Below the pieces are notes generated by a model that had not been told where the DNA came from, made no database searches, and saw only the letters and a program-made list of their open reading frames with translations. This document shows positions 1 to 8,543 of a DNA stretch of 64,000 nt, piece after piece. Source of the DNA: a virus. Both the position numbers and the translations under genes were made by a program. The stretch's first letter is position 1, and every line of letters starts with the position of its first letter. Location: positions 116,461 to 180,460 of IMG/VR virus record IMGVR_UViG_3300032294_002877. One strand, 5' to 3'.

Positions 1-1
1 A

Positions 2-256
2 TCTTGTGGTAGCAGCAAAACGTCTAGATGTATCACTAAAGACGCTATAACACTAAATGCTTCAGTTAAAAAATCTGATAGCGAGCTGAAAACAATCGGA
101 GATTTAGCAAACAGAAATAGAGATAAAATGAGCGAGGACCAAAAGATTAATCTATATAATAAGCACAATGACTATAAAGACAAAACTCCTCAAAAAGAAC
201 TACCAAAAGGAATGACTAGAATGAAAAAACCAGGAGTAAAGAACAAATGGACATGA
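2..256 (+). CDS. C-terminal part of an unknown protein, cut by window edge
   Basis: An open frame enters from the left edge and stops at TGA 254-256, giving 84 residues without a visible start. The segment is hydrophilic and Lys-rich, with two Cys near the edge (SCGSS and RC) and a basic tail ending in NKWT. I do not recognise the family. The stop overlaps the next start (ATG 247), the same tight coupling used throughout this strand, so it probably belongs to the same early operon. Because the N-terminus is missing no function can be given. Confidence 0.6.
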   Translation, partial: SCGSSKTSRCITKDAITLNASVKKSDSELKTIGDLANRNRDKMSEDQKINLYNKHNDYKDKTPQKELPKGMTRMKKPGVKNKWT

Positions 257-603
257 ATGACATAAATCCAGATTTTAGTAAAATGGATGATGAGACACTT
301 AAAAATTTCCTAAAAGATCATTACTCTTCCCAAGACTATGCACAAAATCTCAGTGACGAACCAGAAAAATTATCATTATCCCCATACGAAATAGTTTTTA
401 ATGTCACGGCTAATGTTTTACAAGAAAATGAGAAAGGAGAAAAATTACGATCAAAACACATCTCTACTAAATTCTATCACATTCCCGTTCCTGTGGACGG
501 CGACTATAATGTATTTATGGAATCTTTTTTTAAGTTTCTGGAAGAAAATCTAGCATCCGCAGCTAATAAGGCGTACGAAGAGAACAACCCCTATAAGAAA
601 TAA
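247..603 (+). CDS. Hypothetical phage protein, 118 aa
   Basis: This is a small acidic protein with no motif I recognise. ATG 247 is preceded by GGAG at 233-236 (10-nt spacing), which favours it over ATG 253. The N-terminal 45 residues are polar and probably helical; the middle alternates hydrophobic residues (YEIVFNVTANVL) like beta strands, and the C-terminus is helical. It overlaps the previous gene by 10 nt and ends 5 nt before the next one, so it is part of the early operon upstream of the recombinase. Function unknown. Confidence 0.7.
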   Translation: MDMNDINPDFSKMDDETLKNFLKDHYSSQDYAQNLSDEPEKLSLSPYEIVFNVTANVLQENEKGEKLRSKHISTKFYHIPVPVDGDYNVFMESFFKFLEENLASAANKAYEENNPYKK

Positions 604-608
604 ATCAT

Positions 609-986
609 ATGGAAAACTTTATTCATCAGCATAGCAAACCTAAAAACCAAAAAAACTTAAATGAATATTATTGCATGATAGGTGAGGAAGATTTTCTTGA
701 TAAAGAGAACTATCCTAGATGCAAAGACGAAGCATCAAAAAATATTTGTGCAAAAAAAGTTATCAGAACAGACGGTACTGCTAGATATAGTATCAAAACA
801 TCAGAAGATAGAAAACTTTTGAATCCTTGGTCTATATTTGACCCTAAGGATAAAAAATTCTTAGATTCTATATCTAGAAACCAAGATCCATTTATAGACG
901 TTAATTACAATGTTTTTGGATTATATATCAAGTTCTTAAAAACAAAAAATGTAGCGTACCTTAACAATGCAGAAAGAGAGATGTGA
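609..986 (+). CDS. Hypothetical phage protein, 125 aa
   Basis: A basic, mostly hydrophilic protein of unknown function. Three Cys (in YYCMIG, PRCKD and NICAKK) lie in the N-terminal half but do not form a recognisable zinc knuckle. The C-terminal part (WSIFDPKDKKFLDSISR) looks helical. It sits 5 nt after its neighbour and 3 nt before the next ATG, consistent with co-translation. I do not recognise a family. Confidence 0.7.
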   Translation: MENFIHQHSKPKNQKNLNEYYCMIGEEDFLDKENYPRCKDEASKNICAKKVIRTDGTARYSIKTSEDRKLLNPWSIFDPKDKKFLDSISRNQDPFIDVNYNVFGLYIKFLKTKNVAYLNNAEREM

Positions 987-989
987 TAC

Positions 990-1328
990 ATGGCTAGATT
1001 AAACAAAACGCAAATATATGCAATTCAATGGCTTAATAGTCAAAATAAAAGTCCCGATCAAATAGCTGACGAACTCACACTATCTGTTGAACAAGTTACA
1101 AAAACAATAGAGAAACATTCAACTAGCAAAACAGATGATGATGCTATCAAAACAGGTAAATCGCCAGTTAGTAGGTCTCATAATTTAATGATAACAGAAA
1201 CAGCCAATAAGGGCACAAAAAATGTTGCGATCATGACAAAAGAAGCATCTCAGCTTAATGATGAACTAAAGAATAAGGCAGCAAATCACCCACTAACAGA
1301 GAAAGCTATTTTTAGGCCAAGGCAATAA
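990..1328 (+). CDS. Small helix-turn-helix DNA-binding protein
   Basis: The first 45 residues fit a helix-turn-helix: a helix (KTQIYAIQWLNSQ), a turn (NKSPDQIADEL) and a recognition helix (SVEQVTKTIEKH). The remaining 65 residues are polar and probably a flexible tail. Proteins of this size with this N-terminus occur beside replication genes in tailed phages. It could be a transcriptional regulator or a DNA-binding accessory of the recombination genes downstream; the sequence does not decide between them. Its stop abuts the next ATG (TAA ATG). Confidence 0.55.
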   Translation: MARLNKTQIYAIQWLNSQNKSPDQIADELTLSVEQVTKTIEKHSTSKTDDDAIKTGKSPVSRSHNLMITETANKGTKNVAIMTKEASQLNDELKNKAANHPLTEKAIFRPRQ

Positions 1329-1763
1329 ATGTTACAAGATCCTAACAAGTATATTTCTAAATACTCTAATGGGAAAGAAGTATCCGCTGCTCAATATATA
1401 ACAGAACTGATATGTGAAAATAAAGCCAGATTACAAAAAATGGATTTACACTTTAGATTTTGGACTAATAAAACATGGTCTAAATTCTATAGAGATCAGA
1501 TAGCAACATCTAATAAGCTGCTGAAAAAATATGAGCCAAAAGCTATTATAGCAGCATTACGGGATCAGGAGGCCTCAAAAATATACTCTTTGCGGGCTCC
1601 TCATCTGATCGCTATTATAGACAAACACAAGGAAATACTTGACCAACAAAACAAAGATTTCACATTATCCGTTGATAGAAAAGAGCAAAAATCTTTTAGG
1701 ACGGAATCTCAAAAAAAATCAGGCATACTATCAAGACTAAAGGATATAGATAATGACAATTAA
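1329..1763 (+). CDS. Conserved-looking phage protein of unknown function upstream of the recombinase
   Basis: A 144-aa, mostly helical protein. The core pattern (E-x-CENKARLQ, FRFWTNKTWSKFYRDQ, YEPKAIIAALRD, IYSLRAPHL) looks like a real conserved domain rather than a random frame, but I cannot assign a function. The last 11 nt overlap the recombinase start at 1753, so translation is coupled to it; by context it may serve replication or recombination. The C-terminal 25 residues are charged and probably disordered. Confidence 0.65.
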   Translation: MLQDPNKYISKYSNGKEVSAAQYITELICENKARLQKMDLHFRFWTNKTWSKFYRDQIATSNKLLKKYEPKAIIAALRDQEASKIYSLRAPHLIAIIDKHKEILDQQNKDFTLSVDRKEQKSFRTESQKKSGILSRLKDIDNDN

Positions 1764-2769
1764 AGAAGATATAACTAAAAATTTTGGCGATAATATTGTT
1801 TTAACCGGTAATGCAATAGTAGACAAAAAAGTTCTCACTATACCTGTTAGTCCATCTCTAGATATTATTCTTAATGGAGGGATACCAGAAGGTAGTTTCG
1901 TTATATTAACTGGACAGCCAAAAAGCGGAAAAACTACAACATCACTAGATTTTGCTGCTAATGCTCAAAAATTAGAATATGCACACGGCTCCTTCAAAGA
2001 CGGTAGACAGGTATACTATCTAAATATTGAAGGTAGATTGAAAAAGAGAGATCTTGAGGGCATACCAGGACTTGATCTAACAAGATTTCATGTGATAGGA
2101 AGTCAACAAGGTAAAATTCTACACGCAGAAGAATACCTACAGATAGGCGAAAAAATCATTAATGAGGTTCCAGGATCGGTTGTTATTATAGACTCATATT
2201 CTGCGCTATGCACAGAAGCTGAGATCACTAGCGATATGGATAAAATGCAAAGAGCAGATGGAGCAAAATTACTAGCTAAATTCTGTAGGAAAGTAGCAAA
2301 TGTTATACCCGTAAATCAAAATATTGTAATAGGTATTACTCATTTAATGGGTAACCCAACAGGCTATGGGGCTGAATTTAAAGAAAAGAGCGGTCAGGCT
2401 ATAGCGTATCAGACAGATATTAAATTACGAGTAAAAACTTTCAAGCCTTGGACTTTGAGTGCAGATAATACTCAGATAGGACAAGAAATAGAGTGGCAAG
2501 TAATATGTTCGGCATTAGGCCCTCCTGGAGGTACTATTACGTCTTATCTCAGATATGGCCAAGGCATAGATAAATATATGGAAGCCATATCGTTGGCCTC
2601 TGACCTCGGTTTAATTCAAAAGGGTGGAGCATGGTATACTCTTGTTAATACAAAGGATAAGCCAAAGTTTCAGGGTACAGAGAAGATACGAGCATTTTTA
2701 TTGGAAAACCCAAGCGAATATGAGAATTTAGTCGTAAGTATTAAACAAACTATGGGAATTAAATGCTGA
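1753..2769 (+). CDS. RecA/UvsX-like recombinase
   Basis: A strand-exchange ATPase of the RecA/UvsX type, 338 aa, expected to form filaments on ssDNA during replication-coupled recombination. Visible are a Walker A motif GQPKSGKT (residues 54-61), a Walker B strand VVIIDS (about 143-148, preceded by small hydrophobics), and the RecA-type C-terminal core signature LRYGQGIDKYMEAI followed by GLIQKGGAWYTL. It is close in length to bacterial RecA (about 350 aa) but lacks its long acidic tail. ATG 1753 overlaps the previous gene, and its stop overlaps the nuclease start at 2763. The neighbouring helicase, primase and nucleases support a recombination-replication role. Confidence 0.88.
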   Translation: MTIKEDITKNFGDNIVLTGNAIVDKKVLTIPVSPSLDIILNGGIPEGSFVILTGQPKSGKTTTSLDFAANAQKLEYAHGSFKDGRQVYYLNIEGRLKKRDLEGIPGLDLTRFHVIGSQQGKILHAEEYLQIGEKIINEVPGSVVIIDSYSALCTEAEITSDMDKMQRADGAKLLAKFCRKVANVIPVNQNIVIGITHLMGNPTGYGAEFKEKSGQAIAYQTDIKLRVKTFKPWTLSADNTQIGQEIEWQVICSALGPPGGTITSYLRYGQGIDKYMEAISLASDLGLIQKGGAWYTLVNTKDKPKFQGTEKIRAFLLENPSEYENLVVSIKQTMGIKC

Positions 2770-3185
2770 TTAAAGATCTGGATAACTTAGGACATACTTG
2801 GCATATTACAGGACATATATCCAAAGGACGGCTGACGAATAAGTCTAGCTTGCATTTGGCCGCCCGAGAGGTTATAGTATCGGTGTTCCCAACGCTACAA
2901 GTTCTTGAGGAAGTAACAATACCTCTCAGGAGGTCTGAGACTTTATATCTAGACTTCTATCTGCCTTTAAAAAAGATGTGCATAGAAGTGCATGGAGAGC
3001 AGCATTATAAGTTCACACCATACTATCACAACAATATGTTGGCATTTTTAAAATCTCAAAAAAGAGATAGAGAAAAAGAGGAGTGGTGTTCTATAAATTC
3101 AATTTCATATATAGTATTCCCTTATGATGAAACTCCAGAACAATGGAAACAAAGGATAATGAGCGATGACACAAAAAACAACTAA
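2763..3185 (+). CDS. PD-(D/E)XK / Vsr-like nuclease
   Basis: A 140-aa single-domain nuclease candidate. The core reads YLDFYLP then MCIEVHGEQHYKF, the D...E-x-H/D-G-x-x-H pattern of Vsr/DUF559-type PD-(D/E)XK folds: the Asp of LDFYLP and the Glu of IEVHGEQH would bind metal. A later basic helix (KSQKRDREKEEW) and a strand (SYIVFPYDE) also fit the fold. It overlaps the recombinase stop by 7 nt and the next gene by 20 nt, so a role in recombination or repair intermediates is plausible. It lacks the DNA-binding repeats usual in homing enzymes. Exact substrate unknown. Confidence 0.65.
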   Translation: MLIKDLDNLGHTWHITGHISKGRLTNKSSLHLAAREVIVSVFPTLQVLEEVTIPLRRSETLYLDFYLPLKKMCIEVHGEQHYKFTPYYHNNMLAFLKSQKRDREKEEWCSINSISYIVFPYDETPEQWKQRIMSDDTKNN

Positions 3186-3660
3186 AGAAGAAATACAATA
3201 TTGGGATAATATATTAGATGAATATGAGACATCATTAGGTCTCAGCAAATATTCCGATACACATAGTTTTACTGAGCAGGAACTCAATGAATATTTTTCA
3301 ATGAATAGAGACGCTATAGAAAAACTTAATCCTGAAGATTGTGCTCAAATAGCATATAGACTTGCTCAGTATGCATTTTTCTTACAAAGGACCATCAACA
3401 GAGAAATAGCCAGATATAACTGGGCGGATGAAAGCATCAAGGAAGTAATCGCTCCAGAGATCAACAACTATAAAGGATATGGATATATTGAAAAATCCTA
3501 TCAAGCAATTAAACAAAACGATAGAGCGTCCGGACTCAATAGTATAAGAAAATACGCCAAACAAAGAATTGACAGACTATCATATCTGGCTAACAATATT
3601 AAAAATCTATCAGACGTCATCATGTCTGTACAAAAGAATAAGGTGAAACATGGATCTTAA
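3166..3660 (+). CDS. Helical phage protein, possible recombination mediator
   Basis: A 164-aa all-helical protein. The segment NPEDCAQIAYRLAQYAFFLQRTINRE, then a long polar helix and a C-terminal helix (LANNIKNLSDVIMSVQKNK), look like a small oligomeric accessory protein. Its place between a RecA-like protein, a nuclease and a zinc-ribbon protein, just upstream of the helicase, resembles the position of recombination mediators such as T4 UvsY. That is context only; I see no diagnostic UvsY motif. An AAAGGA ribosome site lies 8 nt upstream of ATG 3166. Confidence 0.5.
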   Translation: MTQKTTKEEIQYWDNILDEYETSLGLSKYSDTHSFTEQELNEYFSMNRDAIEKLNPEDCAQIAYRLAQYAFFLQRTINREIARYNWADESIKEVIAPEINNYKGYGYIEKSYQAIKQNDRASGLNSIRKYAKQRIDRLSYLANNIKNLSDVIMSVQKNKVKHGS

Positions 3661-4057
3661 TGATATGTCCAAAAATCCAGAACAGATTAAGCAGTTAATA
3701 TCTCTTTTACAGCAACTATTACCACAAGAATCAGATAACCAAGCTGATGAGTCAGATTCAAAATCTGAGACACAAGATAGTGGTTATAGCGATGTTATGA
3801 GAACTAAAGGTCAAAAATCACGGAAAAATCAACACAACAATAAGTTCTTAAGTATGAGAGAAAAGGATATGCATAAAGAAGACACGAAAGTGGATAAGCT
3901 ATTATGTAAAAATAATCCTGTTTCTAGAAGTAGGGAATTTTCTTTGGTTAAAGTTACATGTCGTGTATGCGGTAAAACAGAAGAAATAAATCCTGTCTTA
4001 CTGTTTGATAGTCCTAATAGATACAAATGCAACAATTGCTCAACAACTTCAGGGTGA
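3650..4057 (+). CDS. C-terminal zinc-ribbon protein
   Basis: A 135-aa protein with a disordered, Gln/Ser/Lys-rich N-terminal 95 residues and a C-terminal zinc ribbon with Cys104, Cys107, Cys127 and Cys130 (CRVC and CNNC). The first 25 residues (KNPEQIKQLISLLQQLLPQ) form an amphipathic helix that could bind a partner. Zinc ribbons of this kind occur in phage regulators and replication adaptors. AAGGTG precedes ATG 3650. It overlaps the mediator-like gene by 11 nt and lies 7 nt before the helicase start. Confidence 0.55.
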   Translation: MDLNDMSKNPEQIKQLISLLQQLLPQESDNQADESDSKSETQDSGYSDVMRTKGQKSRKNQHNNKFLSMREKDMHKEDTKVDKLLCKNNPVSRSREFSLVKVTCRVCGKTEEINPVLLFDSPNRYKCNNCSTTSG

Positions 4058-4064
4058 TTATTTT

Positions 4065-5534
4065 ATGATTTTGTGTGACCCGTCAGCTGAACGTGCTGTT
4101 CTCAGTGGGATCTTTCATTATGGAGAACAAGTATATTTAGATATAGCCGATCTTGTCAAAGAGTCTACTTTTACTATTGATAGCAATCAATATATATTTA
4201 AATGCCTAAAAACTATTTGCGAAACCACACAACCCAAATCGGCAATAGATATAGCATCTATCTACTCGGTTGCTCAGGACCTTGGTTTGTCGCATGTATT
4301 TAATCAAAAAGAAGAGGTTCAGCACCTAAAAGCAGTCAAAGACTTTCCTGTTAATATAGAAAATATACGAAAATTTGCAGCCAAAATTAAAAAATTGGAA
4401 ATAGCCAGATCTTTACATAAAGAGATGGAAGTTATACAAGAAAAGCTTTTGGATGTTAACGGATCAGAGTCTGTTACAGCTATCATGAGCATAGCAGAAG
4501 ATTCCATATTCAACTTTGCCACAAATATTTCTGGCGACAGCGATGAATCTCCAAGCCAAATCGGTTTAGGAATAGAAGAATATATACAGTTTTTACAAGA
4601 AAATACTATTGATCAGGTTGGTATTCCAACAGGATTTCCTGTATATGATCAAGCTATTGGCGGAGGTTTACGTAAAGGCACAATTAATGTTATAGGGGCA
4701 AGACCAAAAGTTGGAAAGACATTATTATCAGACAATATAGGATTTCATATCTCAAATAAGCTTAAAATTCCTGTCTTGAATATGGATACAGAAATGAGCA
4801 AAGAAGATCATATTCATAGAATTATAGCAATGAACACAGAGATAGAAGTAAATAAGATAGAGACCGGTAAATTTTCAGATTCTCCAAGCAATATAACAAA
4901 AATCAAAGATACAGTAGCAGAATTAAAGCAAACACCATTATATCATAAAGTCATAGCCGGTAAGCCGTTTGACGAACAGCTAGCGATAATGAAAAGATGG
5001 CTCATCAAAGAAGTTGGTCTTAACGAAGATGGCACAGCGAAGGATTGCGTAATAATCTATGATTATCTAAAGCTTATGGATAGTACAGGAATATCTCAAG
5101 ACATGAAAGAATATCAAGTATTGGGCTTTATGATGACGGCACTTCACAACTTCGCTGTCAAATATAAAGTTCCTATACTAGCATTTATCCAATTAAATAG
5201 AGATGGTATTACCAAAGAAAGTACCGATTCTGCTAGTGGATCCGATAGAATTATATGGTTGTGTAGTAATTTTAGTATTTTCAAACGAAAAAGCGATGAA
5301 GAAATAGCCGAAGATGGTGGTAAGTCTGGAAACAGAAAATTAATACCGATTATCTCAAGACACGGTGGAGGTCTGGACGATAACGACTATATTAATTGTC
5401 ACATGAAGGGTTGGTGTGCTAAGATTACAGAAGGACAGACCAAACTGGAAATAATGAACAATAACAAAACTGAACAAGATGGATTTATAGTTGATGAAAA
5501 CAATAATGAAGAACAAGTCATACCTTTCGTATAA
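4065..5534 (+). CDS. dnaB: Replicative DNA helicase, DnaB type
   Basis: A hexameric 5'-3' replicative helicase, 489 aa. The N-terminal domain (DPSAERAVLSGIF) matches the start of DnaB proteins, and the C-terminal RecA-like domain has a Walker A GARPKVGKT (residues 211-219) after the typical GIPTGFPVYDQAIGGGLRKG. Walker B is VIIYDYLKL, and the QLNRD segment with a downstream SDRIIW fits the DnaB arginine-finger region. ATG 4065 aligns with the family start; an upstream TTG at 4005 in the same frame would add 20 residues overlapping the zinc-ribbon gene and is less likely. The primase follows directly, overlapping its 3' end, as expected for a helicase-primase pair. Confidence 0.88.
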   Translation: MILCDPSAERAVLSGIFHYGEQVYLDIADLVKESTFTIDSNQYIFKCLKTICETTQPKSAIDIASIYSVAQDLGLSHVFNQKEEVQHLKAVKDFPVNIENIRKFAAKIKKLEIARSLHKEMEVIQEKLLDVNGSESVTAIMSIAEDSIFNFATNISGDSDESPSQIGLGIEEYIQFLQENTIDQVGIPTGFPVYDQAIGGGLRKGTINVIGARPKVGKTLLSDNIGFHISNKLKIPVLNMDTEMSKEDHIHRIIAMNTEIEVNKIETGKFSDSPSNITKIKDTVAELKQTPLYHKVIAGKPFDEQLAIMKRWLIKEVGLNEDGTAKDCVIIYDYLKLMDSTGISQDMKEYQVLGFMMTALHNFAVKYKVPILAFIQLNRDGITKESTDSASGSDRIIWLCSNFSIFKRKSDEEIAEDGGKSGNRKLIPIISRHGGGLDDNDYINCHMKGWCAKITEGQTKLEIMNNNKTEQDGFIVDENNNEEQVIPFV

Positions 5535-6651
5535 TCAATTTCAACTAAAACATTTATCGGATGTTTTATGCGACGATATAACGAATTTATTAGAAGCTCT
5601 TGGTGTCGATTTGTATAAAGATTTTGGTAAAATGATAGCTATGAGCTGTCCAGTTCATGGAGGAGACAATGAGTCGGCATTTAACTTATATCATCAAGGA
5701 GAACACTATAGAGGCAATTGGAAATGCAGAACACATAAATGTGAAGAAACATTTAAGGGTTCTATTATAGGATTTATTAGAGGCTGTATATCTCATAGCA
5801 AATACGGATGGCAAAAACCCGGAGATGAAATGTGTTCTTTCCAGGAGGCCCTCCAGTTTGCAACAGATTTTACTAAACAAGATCTAAAATCTATTAAAAT
5901 TTCCAAAAAAGCAAAAGAAAAGAACAGCTTTATTAACTCCGTTAGATATATCAAGAATACCAATAGTAGTATACTCAATAAGGTTAATAGGTCTTTTATA
6001 CGGCAGAATTTATCAATTCCGTCGGAATACTTTGTATCAAGAGGATTTTCTTCAGAGATTCTACAAAAATACGATATTGGTGAATGTACGAACCCAGATA
6101 AAGAAATGTATAATAGAGCGGTAGCGCCGATATACGACAACGATCACAAGTATATGATAGGGTGTACTGGTAGGAGTATATTTGAAAAATGTGAAAATTG
6201 TAAAGGTTTTCATGAGGTATCAGTAGTTTGTCCATCAAAGGAAGAAGCCTGGAAATACTCGAAATGGAAACATAGCTATAAATTCAAAAGCGAAGAACAT
6301 CTATATAATTTCTGGTTTGCTAAAGATTCCATAAAAGAATCATCTACAGTTATATTAGTAGAAAGTCCGGGAAATGTATGGAGACTAGAAGAGGCCGGTA
6401 TCCATAATTCTGTGGCTATTTTTGGATCATCACTAAGCGATAGACAGAAAATGATACTGGATACCTCAGGAGCAATGACTATATTTACATTAATGGATAA
6501 TGATGACGCCGGAATAAAAGCAGAAAACCAGATTATAAATAAATGTGAAAAAACCTATAACATAAAGAAGATCCCCTTTAATTATCCAGATATTGGGTCG
6601 ATGACAATAGCGCAAATACAACAGGAAATCTCACCACTACTAATAGGATAA
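5506..6651 (+). CDS. DNA primase, DnaG type with CHC2 zinc finger and Toprim domain
   Basis: It makes RNA primers for replication with the DnaB helicase encoded just upstream. The zinc-binding region has a CxxH (SCPVHGG) and a C-x4-C (KCRTHKCE) near residues 48-79. The middle has a core with SRGFSSEILQKYDIG, and the Toprim domain has the acidic strand ILVESPGNVWRLEEAG and the later MDNDDAG (DxD-type metal site). At 381 aa it is shorter than cellular DnaG and lacks the helicase-binding C-domain. ATG 5506 keeps the overlap with dnaB at 29 nt; ATG 5494 and TTG 5491 are alternatives, and none has a clear ribosome site, suggesting translational coupling. Confidence 0.82.
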   Translation: MKNKSYLSYNQFQLKHLSDVLCDDITNLLEALGVDLYKDFGKMIAMSCPVHGGDNESAFNLYHQGEHYRGNWKCRTHKCEETFKGSIIGFIRGCISHSKYGWQKPGDEMCSFQEALQFATDFTKQDLKSIKISKKAKEKNSFINSVRYIKNTNSSILNKVNRSFIRQNLSIPSEYFVSRGFSSEILQKYDIGECTNPDKEMYNRAVAPIYDNDHKYMIGCTGRSIFEKCENCKGFHEVSVVCPSKEEAWKYSKWKHSYKFKSEEHLYNFWFAKDSIKESSTVILVESPGNVWRLEEAGIHNSVAIFGSSLSDRQKMILDTSGAMTIFTLMDNDDAGIKAENQIINKCEKTYNIKKIPFNYPDIGSMTIAQIQQEISPLLIG

Positions 6652-6654
6652 ATA

Positions 6655-7437
6655 ATGCTAATTTTAGGAATATCAGGAAAGAAACAATCCGGTAAAACAA
6701 CATCCGGTAACTTTATTTTATCTGTGTTTATGACTAATTTAAATATTAGCAAAAAAATACATATAGACAATGATGGACAAATAGTTATCTCCGATCTTTT
6801 CGGAAATGAACAGTATGCTGGGGTATTCGATCTTGCTAAGAATATCAACAGTACAGACTATCTTATACAAAAAGCAATAGATACACTAAATCCACATGTT
6901 AAACTATATAGCTTTGCAGATCCGCTCAAACAAAACATATGTATGGATATGCTAGGATTATCATATAATCAATGTTATGGTACTGATGAAGATAAAAACA
7001 CATTAACATCAATACGGTGGGAAAACATACCAGGATATAATACATCTTCTAAATACGGATCGCATGATCCTAGCGGATTCATGACCGCGAGACAAGTAAT
7101 GGAAATCGTTGGTACTAATATTTTCAGATCAATGAAAAAAGACGTATGGGTCAACGCAACACTAAATAAAATTGCCAAGGAAAAACCTAAACTAGCGATT
7201 ATTACAGATTGTAGATTTCCTGACGAAATCACAGCTATAAAAAATCAAAACGGAAAAACAATAAGACTAACAAGATCAAAGTTTATTTCTGATCACGAAA
7301 GCGAATTAGTGCTAGATAAAGATAGATACGATTGGTCTAATTTTGATTTTATTGTCGAAAACAGCGAAACAAGTATATATGATCAATGTATCGAGTTACA
7401 AAACATTTTAACACAATTATCTAAAGCGACATCATGA
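6655..7437 (+). CDS. Deoxynucleoside monophosphate kinase
   Basis: It is predicted to phosphorylate dNMPs to dNDPs to supply phage DNA synthesis, like T4 gene 1 kinase. The N-terminus GISGKKQSGKTT is a P-loop (G8-T15). A mid-protein segment (LYSFADPLKQNI, then MTARQVMEIVGTNIFR) and the late strand LAIITDCRFPDEITAIK followed by basic residues (TIRLTRSKF) match the dNMP kinase and related phage adenylate-kinase-like family. At 260 aa its length is typical. ATG 6655 lies 3 nt after the primase stop, and its stop overlaps the next ATG by ATGA. Confidence 0.8.
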   Translation: MLILGISGKKQSGKTTSGNFILSVFMTNLNISKKIHIDNDGQIVISDLFGNEQYAGVFDLAKNINSTDYLIQKAIDTLNPHVKLYSFADPLKQNICMDMLGLSYNQCYGTDEDKNTLTSIRWENIPGYNTSSKYGSHDPSGFMTARQVMEIVGTNIFRSMKKDVWVNATLNKIAKEKPKLAIITDCRFPDEITAIKNQNGKTIRLTRSKFISDHESELVLDKDRYDWSNFDFIVENSETSIYDQCIELQNILTQLSKATS

Positions 7438-8477
7438 TAGTAACATATTTTCGTAGTTCTTCGTATAATACCCATTCTATGTGTGAGCAGCAGTACTTTG
7501 CTGAATACGTCTTGGGGTGGCGAGGTCTTTCCGGACAAAAGGCCGATAAAGGCACTATTGTGCATAAAGTTTTAGAGATTTTAGCCGTGATAAAAAAGGC
7601 TCTTCAAGATAAAATTACTAATGTAGAAGATGATATTATTGGTAAAATAGACTGTAATAAATATGATTTAGATAATATTATTAAGTCTGTATATAAGTAT
7701 TATTCAGAAGCGAACGCTCATCATAAGTGGTCTCAGAAAGACTACAAAGATTGCCATGCATGGGTCTATAAGGCTATAGAATTTAATAATGGGATGTTTG
7801 ATCCAAGGAATCGGAACATATTGTGCCCAGAGCAACATTTTGATATAGAGATCAAAAAACCCTGGTCTGCGTATTCTTACGACACAGATGAGGGGAAATT
7901 AGAAGGATATTTAGCCATTAAGGGCACAATAGATTTAATCACACTATTAGATTCAAATACCATAGAAATTATTGACTGGAAAACCGGTAGAAGACTGGAT
8001 TGGGCAACCGGTCAAGAAAAAACACAAGAGAAACTGGAAAATGACCCTCAACTAAGAATATATCACTATGCTATCAGTCATCTTTATCCCGAAATAGACC
8101 ATATCATATTTTCTATCTATTTTATTAATGATGGTGGTCCGTTCTCTATTTGTTTTGATAAATCTGATTTGCAAAAAACAGAAGATATGCTACGCAGAAA
8201 ATTTGAGATTGTCAAAAACACTAAGCGTCCCAAACTTAATAAAAGTTGGATGTGCAATAAATTATGTCATTTTGGTAAAACAACATTTGAAAACACTGCG
8301 ATTCAGCCACAAATAGAATATAGAGATAATCAAATTTGTAAGACCGGATCTGTAATGACTAAATGCGAACAAATAAAACACGATATGGACTTGCACGGCA
8401 TGGATGCTGTGGTAAACTTATACAAAAATCCTGGTCACTCGTTTGGTAAATACAAAGCACCCGGAAGCACAGAATGA
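7434..8477 (+). CDS. RecB/Cas4-like PD-(D/E)XK exonuclease
   Basis: A 347-aa nuclease of the RecB/PDDEXK_1 type. It begins SSYNTHSMCEQQYF, the usual S-x-x-x-x-x-x-C-x-x-x-Y entry, then GTIVHKVLE (the family His), a GTIDLI Asp strand, and IEIIDWKTGRR, the ExxxDxK-type core. A C-terminal set of Cys (MCNKLC, later ICKTG and TKC) together with the N-terminal Cys may hold an Fe-S cluster as in Cas4 and AddB; this is inference. No CRISPR array or Cas1 is present, so a role in DNA end processing with the RecA-like protein is more likely. It overlaps the kinase stop by 4 nt. Confidence 0.75.
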   Translation: MIVTYFRSSSYNTHSMCEQQYFAEYVLGWRGLSGQKADKGTIVHKVLEILAVIKKALQDKITNVEDDIIGKIDCNKYDLDNIIKSVYKYYSEANAHHKWSQKDYKDCHAWVYKAIEFNNGMFDPRNRNILCPEQHFDIEIKKPWSAYSYDTDEGKLEGYLAIKGTIDLITLLDSNTIEIIDWKTGRRLDWATGQEKTQEKLENDPQLRIYHYAISHLYPEIDHIIFSIYFINDGGPFSICFDKSDLQKTEDMLRRKFEIVKNTKRPKLNKSWMCNKLCHFGKTTFENTAIQPQIEYRDNQICKTGSVMTKCEQIKHDMDLHGMDAVVNLYKNPGHSFGKYKAPGSTE

Positions 8478-8487
8478 CCCCCTATTT

Positions 8488-8495
8488 AAAGGAGA
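8488..8495 (+). promoter_or_regulatory. Strong ribosome binding site for the polymerase leader ORF
   Basis: AAAGGAGA lies 9 nt before ATG 8505. It decides that translation of the polymerase gene begins at ATG 8505 and not at the TTG 8570 of the main frame, which has no ribosome site and would lose the LHVHS motif. Confidence 0.7.
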
Positions 8496-8504
8496 CAGAC
8501 TGAG

Positions 8505-8543
8505 ATGGACGTGAATAAAAGGTATGTGCCTTTACACGTCCAT
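8505..8543 (+). promoter_or_regulatory. RNA hairpin covering the polymerase start codon
   Basis: ATGGACGTG (8505-8513) and CACGTCCAT (8535-8543) are perfect 9-nt reverse complements. Inside them AAAGG (8518-8522) pairs with CCTTT (8529-8533) around a six-base loop. The start codon is in the lower stem and the ribosome site lies just upstream. The T4 polymerase gp43 represses its own translation by binding a hairpin at its initiation region, so a similar control is possible here. Confidence 0.55.

Noticed and set aside
7434-8477. CRISPR adaptation module because of the Cas4-like nuclease
   Set aside because: No Cas1, Cas2 or repeat array is present; RecB-like nucleases of this type are common in phage replication modules.
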